NCBI RefSeq assembly: GCF_963675165.1
Contig: NC_087392.1
Span: 1,193,001-1,257,000 of the forward strand
Direction: 5' to 3'
Source of the DNA: Halichondria panicea
Lineage: Eukaryota; Porifera; Demospongiae; Suberitida; Halichondriidae
Length of the DNA stretch: 64,000 nt
Below are positions 13,801-24,584 of this stretch, piece after piece. The notes below the pieces were generated by a model that did no database searches, was not told the origin of the DNA, and worked only from the letters and a program-made list of their open reading frames with translations. The position numbers were made by a program, and so were the translations under genes. The first letter of the stretch is position 1. Each line of letters opens with the position of its first letter.

Positions 13801-14280
13801 GTATGTATACATTTTTGTTATAACCCTTTTGAAGTTTCATGTGTTGTGTAGTTTGTGCTATTTCCTATATACACATACTTAACACTGAAGCTCATTACTA
13901 CCTCTCTTTACTTGCTCCCTTCCATACAGGGATACAACACAAATGTGGGAGCTAAGGGCACACAGCTGAGTGGAGGCCAGAAGCAGCGGATAGCCATCGC
14001 TAGAGCTCTTATGAGGGACCCCAAAGTCCTCCTACTGGACGAGGCCACCTCTGCCCTCGACACTGAGAGTGAGAAGATTGTCCAGGACGCTCTAGACAAG
14101 GCCAGAGAGGGAAGGACGAGTATTGTAATCGCCCATCGTTTGTCTACAGTGTACAACTCTGACGTGATTGCTGTTATTCACAATGGTCAGGTGATCGAGA
14201 CCGGGACACATAGTGAGCTGATGGCTTTGGGTGGAGCCTACTATCATCTCAACACTGTGCAAGTAGATGGCTTTGAGTGA
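7892..14280 (+). CDS. ABCB/MDR full transporter (P-glycoprotein-like)
   Basis: Nineteen exons join in frame: 7892-8121, 8189-8225, 8302-8843, 9069-9240, 9301-9425, 9548-9664, 9716-9770, 9842-9955, 10157-10267, 10328-10453, 10716-11274, 11397-11683, 11739-11984, 12107-12373, 12430-12734, 12802-12942, 13063-13219, 13337-13741 and 13930-14280, about 1,448 aa. The order is TMD1-NBD1-linker-TMD2-NBD2. Both NBDs have Walker A (GPSGCGKST), signature (LSGGQKQR), Walker B ([12 protein letters not shown]) and an H-loop ([17 protein letters not shown]), so both sites look competent. The protein is longer than ABCB1 (1,280 aa) because of an acidic N-terminal tail of about 90 residues and a Ser-rich, acidic linker. 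The first extracellular loop, about 8410-8630, is large and has several Asn-X-Ser/Thr sites. ATP-driven efflux at a membrane is inferred from the family; the substrate is unknown. Confidence 0.95.
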
Positions 14281-14494
14281 CATTTATAGTGACGTTAAAG
14301 GACATTTATAGCATTTATATGCTTATTTATTTAACTGTGTTTCTTTTCTAGTTTTTGTTGTTATGTTGGCAGTATGCTATGGTTAATATGAACTTGTTAC
14401 AGCACTAGTGATGTATATAATTATTTTGTTTCAGAATCATTCTATACAATGACAGTACGCATCAAATAAAATTAATTTCGTTCAGTCTAATTAT

Positions 14495-15987
14495 CTAGCT
14501 AGACTTGGACTTGGGTAGCTTGAGAGTCCAAAGTCCAAATGTGTACCTCAGTCGGATAAAGAGTAAATCCCTGCCCATTTGCAACCAACTCCAAAGCGGC
14601 ACCAGCTTGGAACCTACAATAAAGATAATTATGACTATAATCAATTTTTCTATAATTAATAAACTGAACATGAAGCAAATTAAAAACTGACCTTCAATTT
14701 CTTGCCAGTTGACAGCCACCTCTTTGATAGGCATCTTGAGTTGTTGGGCTATATAAAGCAGCTCCACATCAAAAGCCCATCGATCAATATGCATCAGTTG
14801 GAAGAGGGTAGAAGCTGCAGACCTGGTCAACATCTTGAACCCACACTGGGTGTCCTTGACCCCTTTGACACATAGCACATACACAGCCAGGTGGAATCCG
14901 TACGTAAGAATGTTACGGAAGAAAGACCTCTATATACAAAAATAGACACATTTTTAAAAGACTTGCCAGCAAACGAATACCTGAGCTGTTGCCTCTTCTT
15001 GCAAGTGTGCACGTGACCCAATAGCTAAGGCTGGCACAGACTGTAGGATTGACAAACAAAAAATTATTATGACTGACAATTAATTGTAAACAATTATGGC
15101 CTTGCTCAGCCAATAATTGATACTAACATGGTCAGTGGTCAAAGCATCCAGGGCTTTCTCCAATCTGGCCACATCCTTGATATCAGTGGCTGCATCAGCA
15201 TCCAGGAAGAGTACTCTCTCTCCCCTCACACTCAGACATCCCTGCAATGGAGCTAGCTCAGGTCACCGCGGGTAACATTCACCCACCATTCTCACTGCTC
15301 CTCCTTTCCCTCTGTTCTTGTCCAACTCTAGAAGACGGATCTTATCACAGCCATACTGTTGAACAAAATTGATAGCTTCCTGTGCACAGAAATATACAGT
15401 AATTAAGTTCAACTCTCAGTATCTCATTAAAATTAACTAACTAACTAACCTGAGATGTGTTGTCTGGGCTACCATCGTTGACCACGACCACCTCGTACGT
15501 AAAAGACGGGTCTGATTTTTGTCGGTTCTCCAAGTACTCCATAGTCTCTCCCAACATTTTAGGCACTGTGGGTATATAAACGAATTGCTCAGGTATACTA
15601 GAGGGGGCTCACATCTGTCCTGCTCCTTGTATGCTGGAGCCACTAGACTGAGGTAGAGGGTGGGAGAGGTCGCAACAGTCAGCGGAAACATGTGTGTCTG
15701 GTTGGATACTGGGTCACGGAACACACTCTCAGACTTTGACCTTTGCACAGGGGGATCTCTGAGTGTTGTCGTCCATAGGAATATGTACAACTGAGGGAGG
15801 GAGGGGATGATCAATCCATACACACACACACACAATGAAGTGTAGCTATATAGTGTACATGGTGTAGGGCATGTGAACTTACCACAAGAAAAGCACAGAC
15901 AGCAAATCCTCCCAGTAAAATGAGCACAGTCGAGAGTGACAGGTTTACATTCAACCATTGGTGAAGATCATCACACAATGAGGACAT
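14495..15987 (-). CDS. ALG5: Dolichyl-phosphate beta-glucosyltransferase
   Basis: Eight exons on the minus strand: 15987-15883, 15790-15613, 15565-15450, 15379-15287, 15241-15128, 15040-14981, 14929-14692 and 14613-14495, about 340 aa (human 324). An N-terminal membrane anchor is followed by a GT2 fold: [13 protein letters not shown], then [21 protein letters not shown], and the metal-binding DADAATD. The C-terminal half has [31 protein letters not shown] and [17 protein letters not shown], all typical of ALG5. The enzyme makes dolichyl-phosphate-glucose at the ER for N-glycan assembly. No lesion was seen. Its 3' end faces the ABCB gene, 214 bp away. Confidence 0.96.
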
Positions 15988-16272
15988 ATTCTTTGTATTC
16001 TTTACTTTTTTCTCTGAGGCATACGTAATCTAGCTATATTCCAGCTATTGCCCACCTAACTAAGTTAGCTCATGAAATCATTAATTATTTTGCAAACCAC
16101 AAGTAATAAATTTATTGGCACTGTTTATGTTTCTGGGGCGGGAATGTTCAATAAAAATAATACTGATGTAAAATGCAAAGTGCTAGTTTTACTGTTCTGT
16201 GAGGATGGTGTGGAAAAAGTAATGTTACTGAAACAGATGTATATTATTATACAAAGAAATGTAGAGATTAAA

Positions 16273-19200
16273 TTAGTCAGTTTTACTGTCCTGTGTGGAG
16301 TGTGTGAGGTGTGTGGGGTGTGTGGAGTGTGTGGGGTGTGTGGAGTGCGGTGGAGAGGGGTGGGGAGATGATGATGATCCAGTTATTGACTCAGAATAAC
16401 GTGAGGAGCTGGATGACAGCAACTCACTCACTAGTCCTACAAGTGGAGAAAGCAGAGGATTAAAAATGAATCTAAATGTCCATGCAACGCTCAAAGGTAG
16501 ATACAACAAAGTGACTGACTTACTTGCACTCTCTGAAGCAATGCTTTCCTTCTCTTTTGAAAATGAATCTACTCCCTCCTGTAACAACAAAATACACATG
16601 TAATAAACTGTGGCTGGAAGAAAGTGAGCTCACCAAGGAGTATTGATGGCTGGTGGTTGGGAGAGCGCTGAAAGGGGCCAAAGTCGTGGTGGTTTGCTGA
16701 GGTAGAGATGGGTCCAGAGTTGTGGTCACTCTCACACGAGCCTGTAGCTGCTGCTTAGTGTGCTCCCTGAAAACAGAAAAAAACATACGATAAGTCCAGC
16801 TGACATACAATGTATAAATGCCAGCAAATTTAAATCCAATTTGAGTACAAGCACATTTACACAGATTACAAGTCTGAAAAAATGTAGTTGAATAGCCAAC
16901 CAGCCATTTACCTCTGAAACTTTTCAGCTGCCAGCTCTGATTTTAGCCTCTGTACCTCCTCGTTCTTGACAGTTATTTCAGCTCTCATTGCCTTCAACTG
17001 CTCGCTAAGAGTCAACCTACACATAAACCATCACAATATTGATCACAACACCCCCAGAGGACGCACACACTCGCCTGTCTGCCTCGAGCCTTGCCAGTTG
17101 CTTCTGCAGGTGCTGTATCTCAGTCTCCCTCTCTTGCCCCGTCTGTTGAGACTGGAATTCCTTCCTTCGCTCGCCTGTCATCATGACCTGAAGGTTCTCC
17201 ACATTCGTACGCTCTGTCTGCAGCTGTGAGGATGAACACGTGGTATAATGAATATGAATTAAGAGAGATCTACATTTGCAGTACGACACAACTGCTATAT
17301 TGACAAGTAATCAGTAAGATACTTACTTGTTGCTTAACAAGGTCTCTTTCAGATTCTAGGTCTTGAATTCTCACTTGAACCTGATGGGAATATTAAAAAC
17401 AATAAGCCTAAATGCGCTGATATACCTAACAGTCATTTCTTACCTGTTCATAGCTCATAGTCTGTGTTGTGATCTGTCTCTGTAGAGATTCCTTGGTCTT
17501 CTGTAGCTGGACACACAAGTCTCTGGTGGCCTCAATGTCACCCAGTAGGGCAGCCTACAAACACGCATAATTAAAGTACTGTATCTGTACACAAGTAAAG
17601 TTACTGTAGGCACAACTAAAAGACTGTACCAGTTACCTTCAGGTACTGTAGACACAATTAAGAGTTGCAACAGACTACCTAGCTTTTACTAAGCTTATGC
17701 TTTTTTAATACATTTCAGCTATGTATTTTGTACACCAGTATTAAACACATTATATGTCACAAACCACTACTACTAGTACCCACCTTCTCATCTTGAGCTT
17801 GTCTGAGTGCAGCATCATACTTGGTGAGGGAGTGTGTGAGGTTGGAGAGCTGGAGCTCGTACGACTGAAGTGACTGCATGTGTGTCTGGATCTCAGCTGC
17901 CTGTTGTCTTACCACATCCTCCAAGTGTTGCTTCTCCTGTGGAGTACCAAGGCAAGAACTGTCACTCACTAAAAGTGCAAGGCTTGCTACTCGAAATCTA
18001 GCTCTAAATCAAGGACACAGACTTGGTACATCGTATCCTAGGTGATGTCTGATGTCCAGTCTTCCCCCAGGCACTACTTATAATCTTACTTCCTCAGTTG
18101 ATACACGTACACATAAAGCATCTTGATAATAATGTGCATGTGATACAGGCAATGAAATTGAAAAAGTTTGTGTAAGCTTGATAGTATTGAACTGAGCTAG
18201 CTACCTATACCATGAAGCCTGCAGTCAAATCTTGCTCTGTGCTTTCTATTCAAGGCTGTGGCTCAGAGGTAGAGGATCTGTAGTGATTACAGTTACAAGT
18301 AGACTAGGTAGTCTAGACTAAGTTCAGAGCTAGAGCTAGCTAGAGCTAGCTCAAACCAGCAAACTGCAGCTGCATAATATAGTGGTGGGCGGGTTATTTA
18401 AAGTGTATGGCTTCCAGCTAGGTAGCAGCTCATGTAGCGCGCTCTACACCTGTAACTGTTCTAACTGCATATTCTGAGGCTGTGAGAGCAAGCTTGCACT
18501 GATGTTCAAATGACTGTTTTGCTATTTTTTGCCTGGCTTATAACCAACCTCAGGCGAACTATAACATAATGGGTACGTCATGATGTCATCGATGTGGTAC
18601 ATGTAGTTGAAGGCAACATTCATTCTGTACAACATTCTTCCCCGAGTTTTAGCAAAATTAACAATTATGTTACCTGAGCAATTGTTGATAGTTCCAGCTT
18701 GGTGGCTGAGTTCTCTCCGAGGGACACCTGTACAGTGGAGTCTAGTTTGTCTGCCTCCTCACTGAGTGCTCGATAAGACTCAACCAACTCAGATTTCTCC
18801 CTTTCTTTGACTGCAATGGCCTCCTCTGCTCGTAGGAGGCTCTGGGCATACTCCTGGACCTTGAGGGAAAGGGACTCCTTCTCTGCAACTGTTCTCTGCA
18901 GCTCAGTGCGTACTGCCTGACACTCCTGGGGAGAGAATAGAAATGATTTTATAGTGCATTCATAATAGAAGTGGGTGGACACTAATAAGGGGATGTACAT
19001 GTAGACACACAAAATTTGGCACACTCCCTTAGTAAGTGCATACATTTGAGGTGAGGTACACATGCATGCATGTACTGCATGCAATGTGCAGAAAGTGCAG
19101 TACCTGTGTCATGGTAGAGAGGTCATCTCTGAGTTGATTCCCCTCCCTGGCCAGAGTCTCACAATGACTCCGTAGCTCCCCAACCTCCTTGCCCCCTCCC

Positions 19201-22200
19201 TCAAGTTGTGAGCATAGCTTGGTCCTCTCCATCACCTTCTGTTCCAACTGTCCCTTTACATGAGCTGTTTCTCCCTCTAGCTGGGCCACCCTGCTCTGTG
19301 CCTCACTCAAAGACTTCTCTCTCTCTTCCATCTCTCGATTGAGACGTGCGATTGTCTCTGATTTCTCGTCCACTTCTGCCATAACAGCATCGTGGTCCTT
19401 GTCCAGAGAGCCCAAGGCATGACGGAGCTCAGCTATCTTGTCATCTCTTTCTCTCAGCTCATACTCAAGTTGGGCTGTACGGGTACACTACCTTGACAGC
19501 ACTGAACACAATCAGTACATACTTGTAGCAAGTTCAACGACTCAAATTATACACACTAACTTCAAACAATGGTATTAACGTGGCACAATAACATCTGAAC
19601 AGGTACATTTCAGAAATGTGTTTCAATAGGGAATTGGGAAAAGCTATAGAGGAATAGATAGGCTTAGTTGGAATGATGTTTTTCTTCTCTGTAATGCATA
19701 GTACCTGATACCAATAACCAAATAGCCTCCTCTTTAAACAGTGAATCCCTCAAAATATGACAGCTAGCACATACCAATCTTGCTGTTGAGTCTAGAGACA
19801 CTCAACTTGGCCTCACTGACATCAGACACTTGTTTCTTCCTATCCCGCTGCTCAGTATGCCGTGACTTCTCTGCTGAGTCCAGCAGGGCCTGCAACTGGT
19901 TGGCCCTACAACGATGGCGAGAGACCTCAGCATTGGCAGTGGAGAGGGAAGTGCTGGAACTCTGTAGCTCAGCCTCGAGTGACTTAATCATGTCTTTCAT
20001 GGTGCTAGCCCTCTCAGTCAACTCACCTCGCTCAGCACAGGCCTGCATAGGGAACAATCAGTCGTGCAGATATCAAAACTCTTACATGTATGTCTGATAC
20101 TGTATCCATGGGATATAGTGGACATACAGTGTATATACATGTCATTTGTTATTAGCATAAGTACATGTATTATGTCACAACACCAACTGAATTGCCTATT
20201 GACATATAATGTACACACATAACTAAAATTAAGCTCTCACATCATCCAGTTGTAGTTGCAGCTCAGCACACCTGTCCTCAATAGACCTGAGGTCAGCTTG
20301 TTGGGAGTCCTGGAGACTCTTGAGTCGTGTCTTAAGGCTCTTGCTTTCTGCTCGTTGCTGTCTCATTTCCATCTGAGCATCGTCCCTCTCTCTCTCCAAG
20401 CGTCGTACCACTGAGGCTCCACCCACTGCTGGACCACGGGCCTGCTGACGAGCACGGGAGAGCTGATCACTAACCTGGAGAAGAAGTACAAGAATAGCTA
20501 GAGCAATACATGTAGCAATGTGTGCTGCAGACAGATACCAAGTTAACTGTACATGCACACACACACTGCGTAGCCATATGAAGAATACAGAATAAAAACT
20601 GACTGTGTGTGTGTGTGTGTGTTTGTGGGATTATTCAAGTTACAGTACCTGCTCATAGAGTAGTTTGAAGTTGTCCCTGTCCTCAGCTAGTGCTTTTGCC
20701 TCGGCTTGGATCTCAACCAGCTCAGTTTCGAACCCACCCACGGCCTGTTTTAGCTCATCTCTCTCTTTCGCAACTTGTCTCAACCCAGCTGTGTCACATG
20801 ATTGACCCTCCACCTCTAGAAGACGTCTACGCAACTCCATCTCTGTGTTGAGGTGAAATAACCAGATAATTCTGTCTGTGCATTTCCCAGTCTAAAATTC
20901 ATGTATGGTAGCTAGTAAACTACCATTCACTATTCTTTTGTGTTTTGCAATTTCTGGCCAGAAAGCAGTCTATACAATTTACTTGCCTTTTGAAGATGGA
21001 AAATCTAAAGAGCTCTCAGAGGAAGCTAGCAATAATAATATAAAGCCTCACCAGCTTGCTTGTGTTCCTGACACTGTGTGATGAGGTTCTCCCTCTCCTG
21101 AGTGAGTTTTTCCATCACATTGGCCACCTCCTGGGTTTCTCCTTCACTCGTGCCAAGGAGCTCAGCCATTCGACAGTTGTCAGAGTGGAGCTCCTCACTG
21201 TGTCGCGTTAGCTCAACTACCCTTGCCTCCAGGGAACCACGAATCTCTTTCATACCAGCTAGCTCACTCTGGAAACAAACAAAATAAGAGCACAGGCCTG
21301 TAAATGTGAACGTAGCATTAAAAACAGCAGTACAGCATTCATAATTTAAATAGCACAGATTAGATACTGCACTGTACGTATATGTATGCACTGATCTACT
21401 TAGACACTCACTCTGAGTTCTTTAACGGTGTCTGTGAGCTCTTCCTCGCTAGACCCCCTCTCAGATTCCATCTGTTTCACCAATCCCCCAATCTCCTGGA
21501 GCTCTGAGCAGATACGAGAGTTCTTATTGCTCAGTTCAGTCACTCGAGTCTCCGACTCTTCTTTGGCTAACTCGACACTGGACAGCTTCTTCTCCAGCTC
21601 GTGATTAGCTTGCTGTAGGAAATCTATCTGTATATTGAGATGAGCCACCATTCTCTCATTCGTTTCTCTTGCACCTACAGCCGCAAGTGCCTCTGGTGGT
21701 CGACCTCCCTTGAGTAATGAGGTAAGTCTTGCTATCTCCTCCTCTCTGTTCTCTAGTTGTTTCCTCATCGACTGAATTGATGCCTCCAGACTCTTTCTTT
21801 CATGCTCGCCCTGGCTGACAAGGGCCTGAAAATCTGCCATTCTCTGGTCTGCCACACTGAGGAGGTCAGCAATGTAGGGGTCTTGTGGAGGTAGTCTCAT
21901 AGTAGGCATGCCTCTTGAATTGGGGAGGGTTGAATCGATCTCCATTCGCTGTCGTCTGAAAGGAATGTGCTTCTTTCGACCACCAGGAGTTTGAATAACA
22001 GCTTGAAAGTTTTTCTCTTGTAATTCGAGGATCTTATCAGTCTTGGCTTGGTTTTCTTTTTCCTGGGCCCTCAATCGTTGCATGTACTGAGTGTTAAGAA
22101 ATTTTAGGTCAGAGTTTTCGTGGTCTATACGTCTTAAAGTGGCTTTCAAATCTTTAATTCTTGTCTCACTTGTTTCCTTCAGTTTGGGTAGTTGCTGATG

Positions 22201-22601
22201 TAACTCATTATTCTCCTTCACCAGACGAGCATTGTCAGTTCTGTAAGGCTCCACATGACGCTCCCATACATCCTGCACACACAAAATCAAAATCAAAGTT
22301 CCAACTATTAAAAATGGGTGTGTTTTATGCAAAAACAAGACGTTTTTTGTATCAAACGTACATATTGGATTGTATTGGATTTGTGGTGAATGTACAATGT
22401 ACCTATGCATAATTATACCTTTTGCTCCTTGTTCTTTCCTAGCTGCAATTTGGCATTCTTCAAGCTCTCAGTGGTGTGCATGAGGTCAGCAAATAACTTC
22501 TCTACCAGTGGAAGGGAGTCTATCACCAAGGGCTGTCGGTAGCCCATCTGATCCAGACGCTTTCTCAAGCTAGTGAACTTTCTCTCTGTTGCCGTTGCCA
22601 T
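16273..22601 (-). CDS. CEP135: Centrosomal protein CEP135 (Bld10 homologue)
   Basis: Sixteen exons on the minus strand run from 22601-22419 and 22272-21412 to 16578-16524 and 16436-16273, about 1,167 aa (human 1,140). The N-terminus carries the conserved block RKRLDQMGYRQPL...LPLVEKLFADLMHTTESL, then DLKFLNTQYMQRL, QAVIQTPGGRKK, FRRQRMEID, DPYIADLL and AHLNIQIDFLQQANHELEKK. The rest is coiled coil. CEP135 is a cartwheel/centriole wall protein needed for centriole assembly. The C-terminal tail is Ser/His/Pro/Thr-rich and encoded by a minisatellite. The 3' splice junctions were checked for phase throughout; one intron (17074-17017) has a GC donor. The start at 22601 is supported by the match to the family N-terminus. 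Confidence 0.95.
16292..16348. repeat. gtgtggagtgtgtgg minisatellite within the CEP135 last exon
   Basis: A run of imperfect 10-bp units on the plus strand encodes a His-Ser/Pro-Thr-His tail on the minus strand, just before the CEP135 stop codon. It stays in frame and probably varies in length between individuals. Confidence 0.7.
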
Positions 22602-22742
22602 CTTTGTATTTTCTCTTCAAAACAATGTGCACTTTCTAGAATAGGGAAAATTGAATGGGTAAAGGTCTTTAAAATACAACCGCCAATCACAAGTTTAGTG
22701 GGTAAGGATCGATGATCGTCAGATTGACAGTTAAAAATCAAG
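22602..22742. promoter_or_regulatory. Bidirectional promoter of CEP135 and the AKAP17A-like gene
   Basis: Only 141 bp separate the two start codons, which point away from each other. Both 5' UTRs and promoters must fit here. No TATA box is evident. Confidence 0.6.
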
Positions 22743-24330
22743 ATGGCACGTAAGATGGCAGATGAAGTTCCCTTAACTTTTTACTTACCTGCTGGACTAT
22801 TCCTTAAACCAGATGCTAGAATAACCATTCAAGTGAAGCTTCCGCAGATCAAAGTGTGTGGAATTTCCATCTCAAACTGGGAGGTCATGGAACGAATCAA
22901 AGAACTTGTCAAACCCGAAACATTCGTATCACTGAGAGTTATCCACTATTCAAGAGAGGTTATCAACTTTGAGGGGGATGTTGAGTCAGTGAGAGCAATG
23001 CGTAAAGTTGTCCTATTACTTCACAAGAAGGCAATTAAGTTGAGTGGATTTTCCGAGGTCCTGCGAGTGTCTGCAAAGCCCTATCAACAGTCGTATCCCA
23101 CAAAGGAAAAATGGGAAGAATATTTTGAGGAGAGAGGCGTCGAATCATTTGAGAATGGACGGCCGGGGGAAAGAGCTGATACTGTTGTTCTAAAGGAACT
23201 CCCGGTAAAGTGGTTTGCCAGTCGAACGTCAGATGGTAAACCTTGCCCTCGGTTACTTTCACAGGCATTCCAAAAGTTTGGTGCAGTCAGGAAAGTTGGA
23301 ATCTCTGACTATCACTCTCAGGCAAACACATTTGGACCAAGAGCTGAATCGATTAATTTCGACTGTTACATACAATATGAGAAGTATGCATCCTTCACTA
23401 ATGCTATGTCTGGTCTGAAATCAATGAAGCTACTGCGACTGGAGGATGCAGGAAAAGAGTCGACCATACCCATGAGAGTGGACTTTGATCGAGGTGCTTA
23501 TTTGAGTGATCGAAACATTCGTAAGAGACAGCGCGAGGAAGAGAGACAGAGAAAGGAGGCAGAAGAACAGGAGAAGAAAGAGCAGGAGAAGCAGAGAGAG
23601 CTTGAGCTCCAGAAAGAAGCTGAAAAGAGACGTGAGGAAGAAGTTCGGTTGGCACGGAGAGCCAAGAAACTGGAAGAGAAGAAAAAGAGAAAGGAACAGA
23701 GATCACTTCTTATTGGCCACCTAAAGTCCATTGCAGTGCGAAGGAAGCAAGAAGCTCAGAGGCTACTGTCTGTGTTACTGTCTGCAGCTGCAGAAGCAAC
23801 GTGTGTTAAAGATTATGCTCTATATACCCCTGCTAAATTTAATATCGAGTACTTAGATTGAGACACCCTATTATCAGTATTTCAGTGCATGGTCATTGCA
23901 TGTGCTTGTAGGTGGTACAGATGTCATATGAGGTCCATGCTTAGATTTGCTACATGTACGTATAATATCATGGTTATTGTGATGTGCATGTGTGCATTTG
24001 TAGGTATAACCTCGTCCCTAGGCCGAGTTGTCTCTAAAATAACGCTATCCGTTCTATTAAAAGAAAATCGGCCTGGGAACGAGGCTAGTAGGTACATAAT
24101 ACATAAATCATTGCAGGTACGAGGAGGAGGAACGCGAGCGAGATACACTGATGGAGAAGAAAAGAAAAGAGGAGACGATGAAGGAAGAAGAGGAGCTAAG
24201 AGACAAGCTGTTGAAGAATGTGCAGCAGCTGGAGCAGAGGAGGATGGAGGTTCAAAGAGAACTATTATTGAGGACACTACCTAGTGGGAAACAACGGAAA
24301 TCAGCTAAAATTGCACCCAATAATGATTGA
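22743..24330 (+). CDS. AKAP17A: AKAP17A-like RNA-binding/splicing-associated protein
   Basis: The first exon (22743-23800) starts with MARKMADE and resembles AKAP17A/XE7: GLFLKPDARITIQV, CGISISNWEVMERIK, KLSGFSEVLRV, PGERADTVVLKELPVKWFA, a degenerate RRM-like segment, and a long Glu/Arg/Lys-rich helix. A donor at 23801 (GTGTGT) joined to the acceptor at 24116 keeps the frame and adds 71 residues of the same charged coiled coil (exon 24117-24330), giving 423 aa. If this intron is retained, the frame ends at 23861 (372 aa). I favour the spliced form because the added sequence continues the AKAP17A-type helix. Human AKAP17A binds PKA and works in alternative splicing; its long RS tail is missing here. 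Whether PKA binding is kept cannot be told. Confidence 0.85.
24010..24084. repeat. Short 75-bp inverted-repeat element in the AKAP17A-like intron
   Basis: The ends CCTCGTCCCTAGGCCGA and TCGGCCTGGGAACGAGG are inverted copies differing at two positions. The 41-bp interior is AT-rich and non-coding. It looks like a minimal MITE or foldback. Confidence 0.75.
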
Positions 24331-24584
24331 TGCTATTGTTTTGTCCTCCTTGTGAAGATGTTCATGGGTCAGATAAGTAATTTTATTTGTGATCTTATGA
24401 CCTTTACCAAAACACATTTGCAACATGGCTATAATTAGAACAAGACATTGATTCAACATAAAATGAATGGTGTAGTAATACATCTTTGCAGTTACAGCAT
24501 GTGCATCTCAGAAAGAAAAAAGGGAACAGAACAGACTAGTTGTATTTATACTCAAAATAAGTCCAGAGAGAGTTATTTCTATGA
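24331..24584. other. Convergent 3' intergenic region, AKAP17A-like / NUP98
   Basis: These 254 bp between two facing stop codons hold both 3' UTRs. Nothing else was recognised. Confidence 0.5.

Noticed and set aside
17976-18660. A small gene or RNA in the 737-bp CEP135 intron
   Set aside because: Only AT-rich sequence with tagctagagc-type palindromic words was seen; no coding, tRNA or snRNA features.
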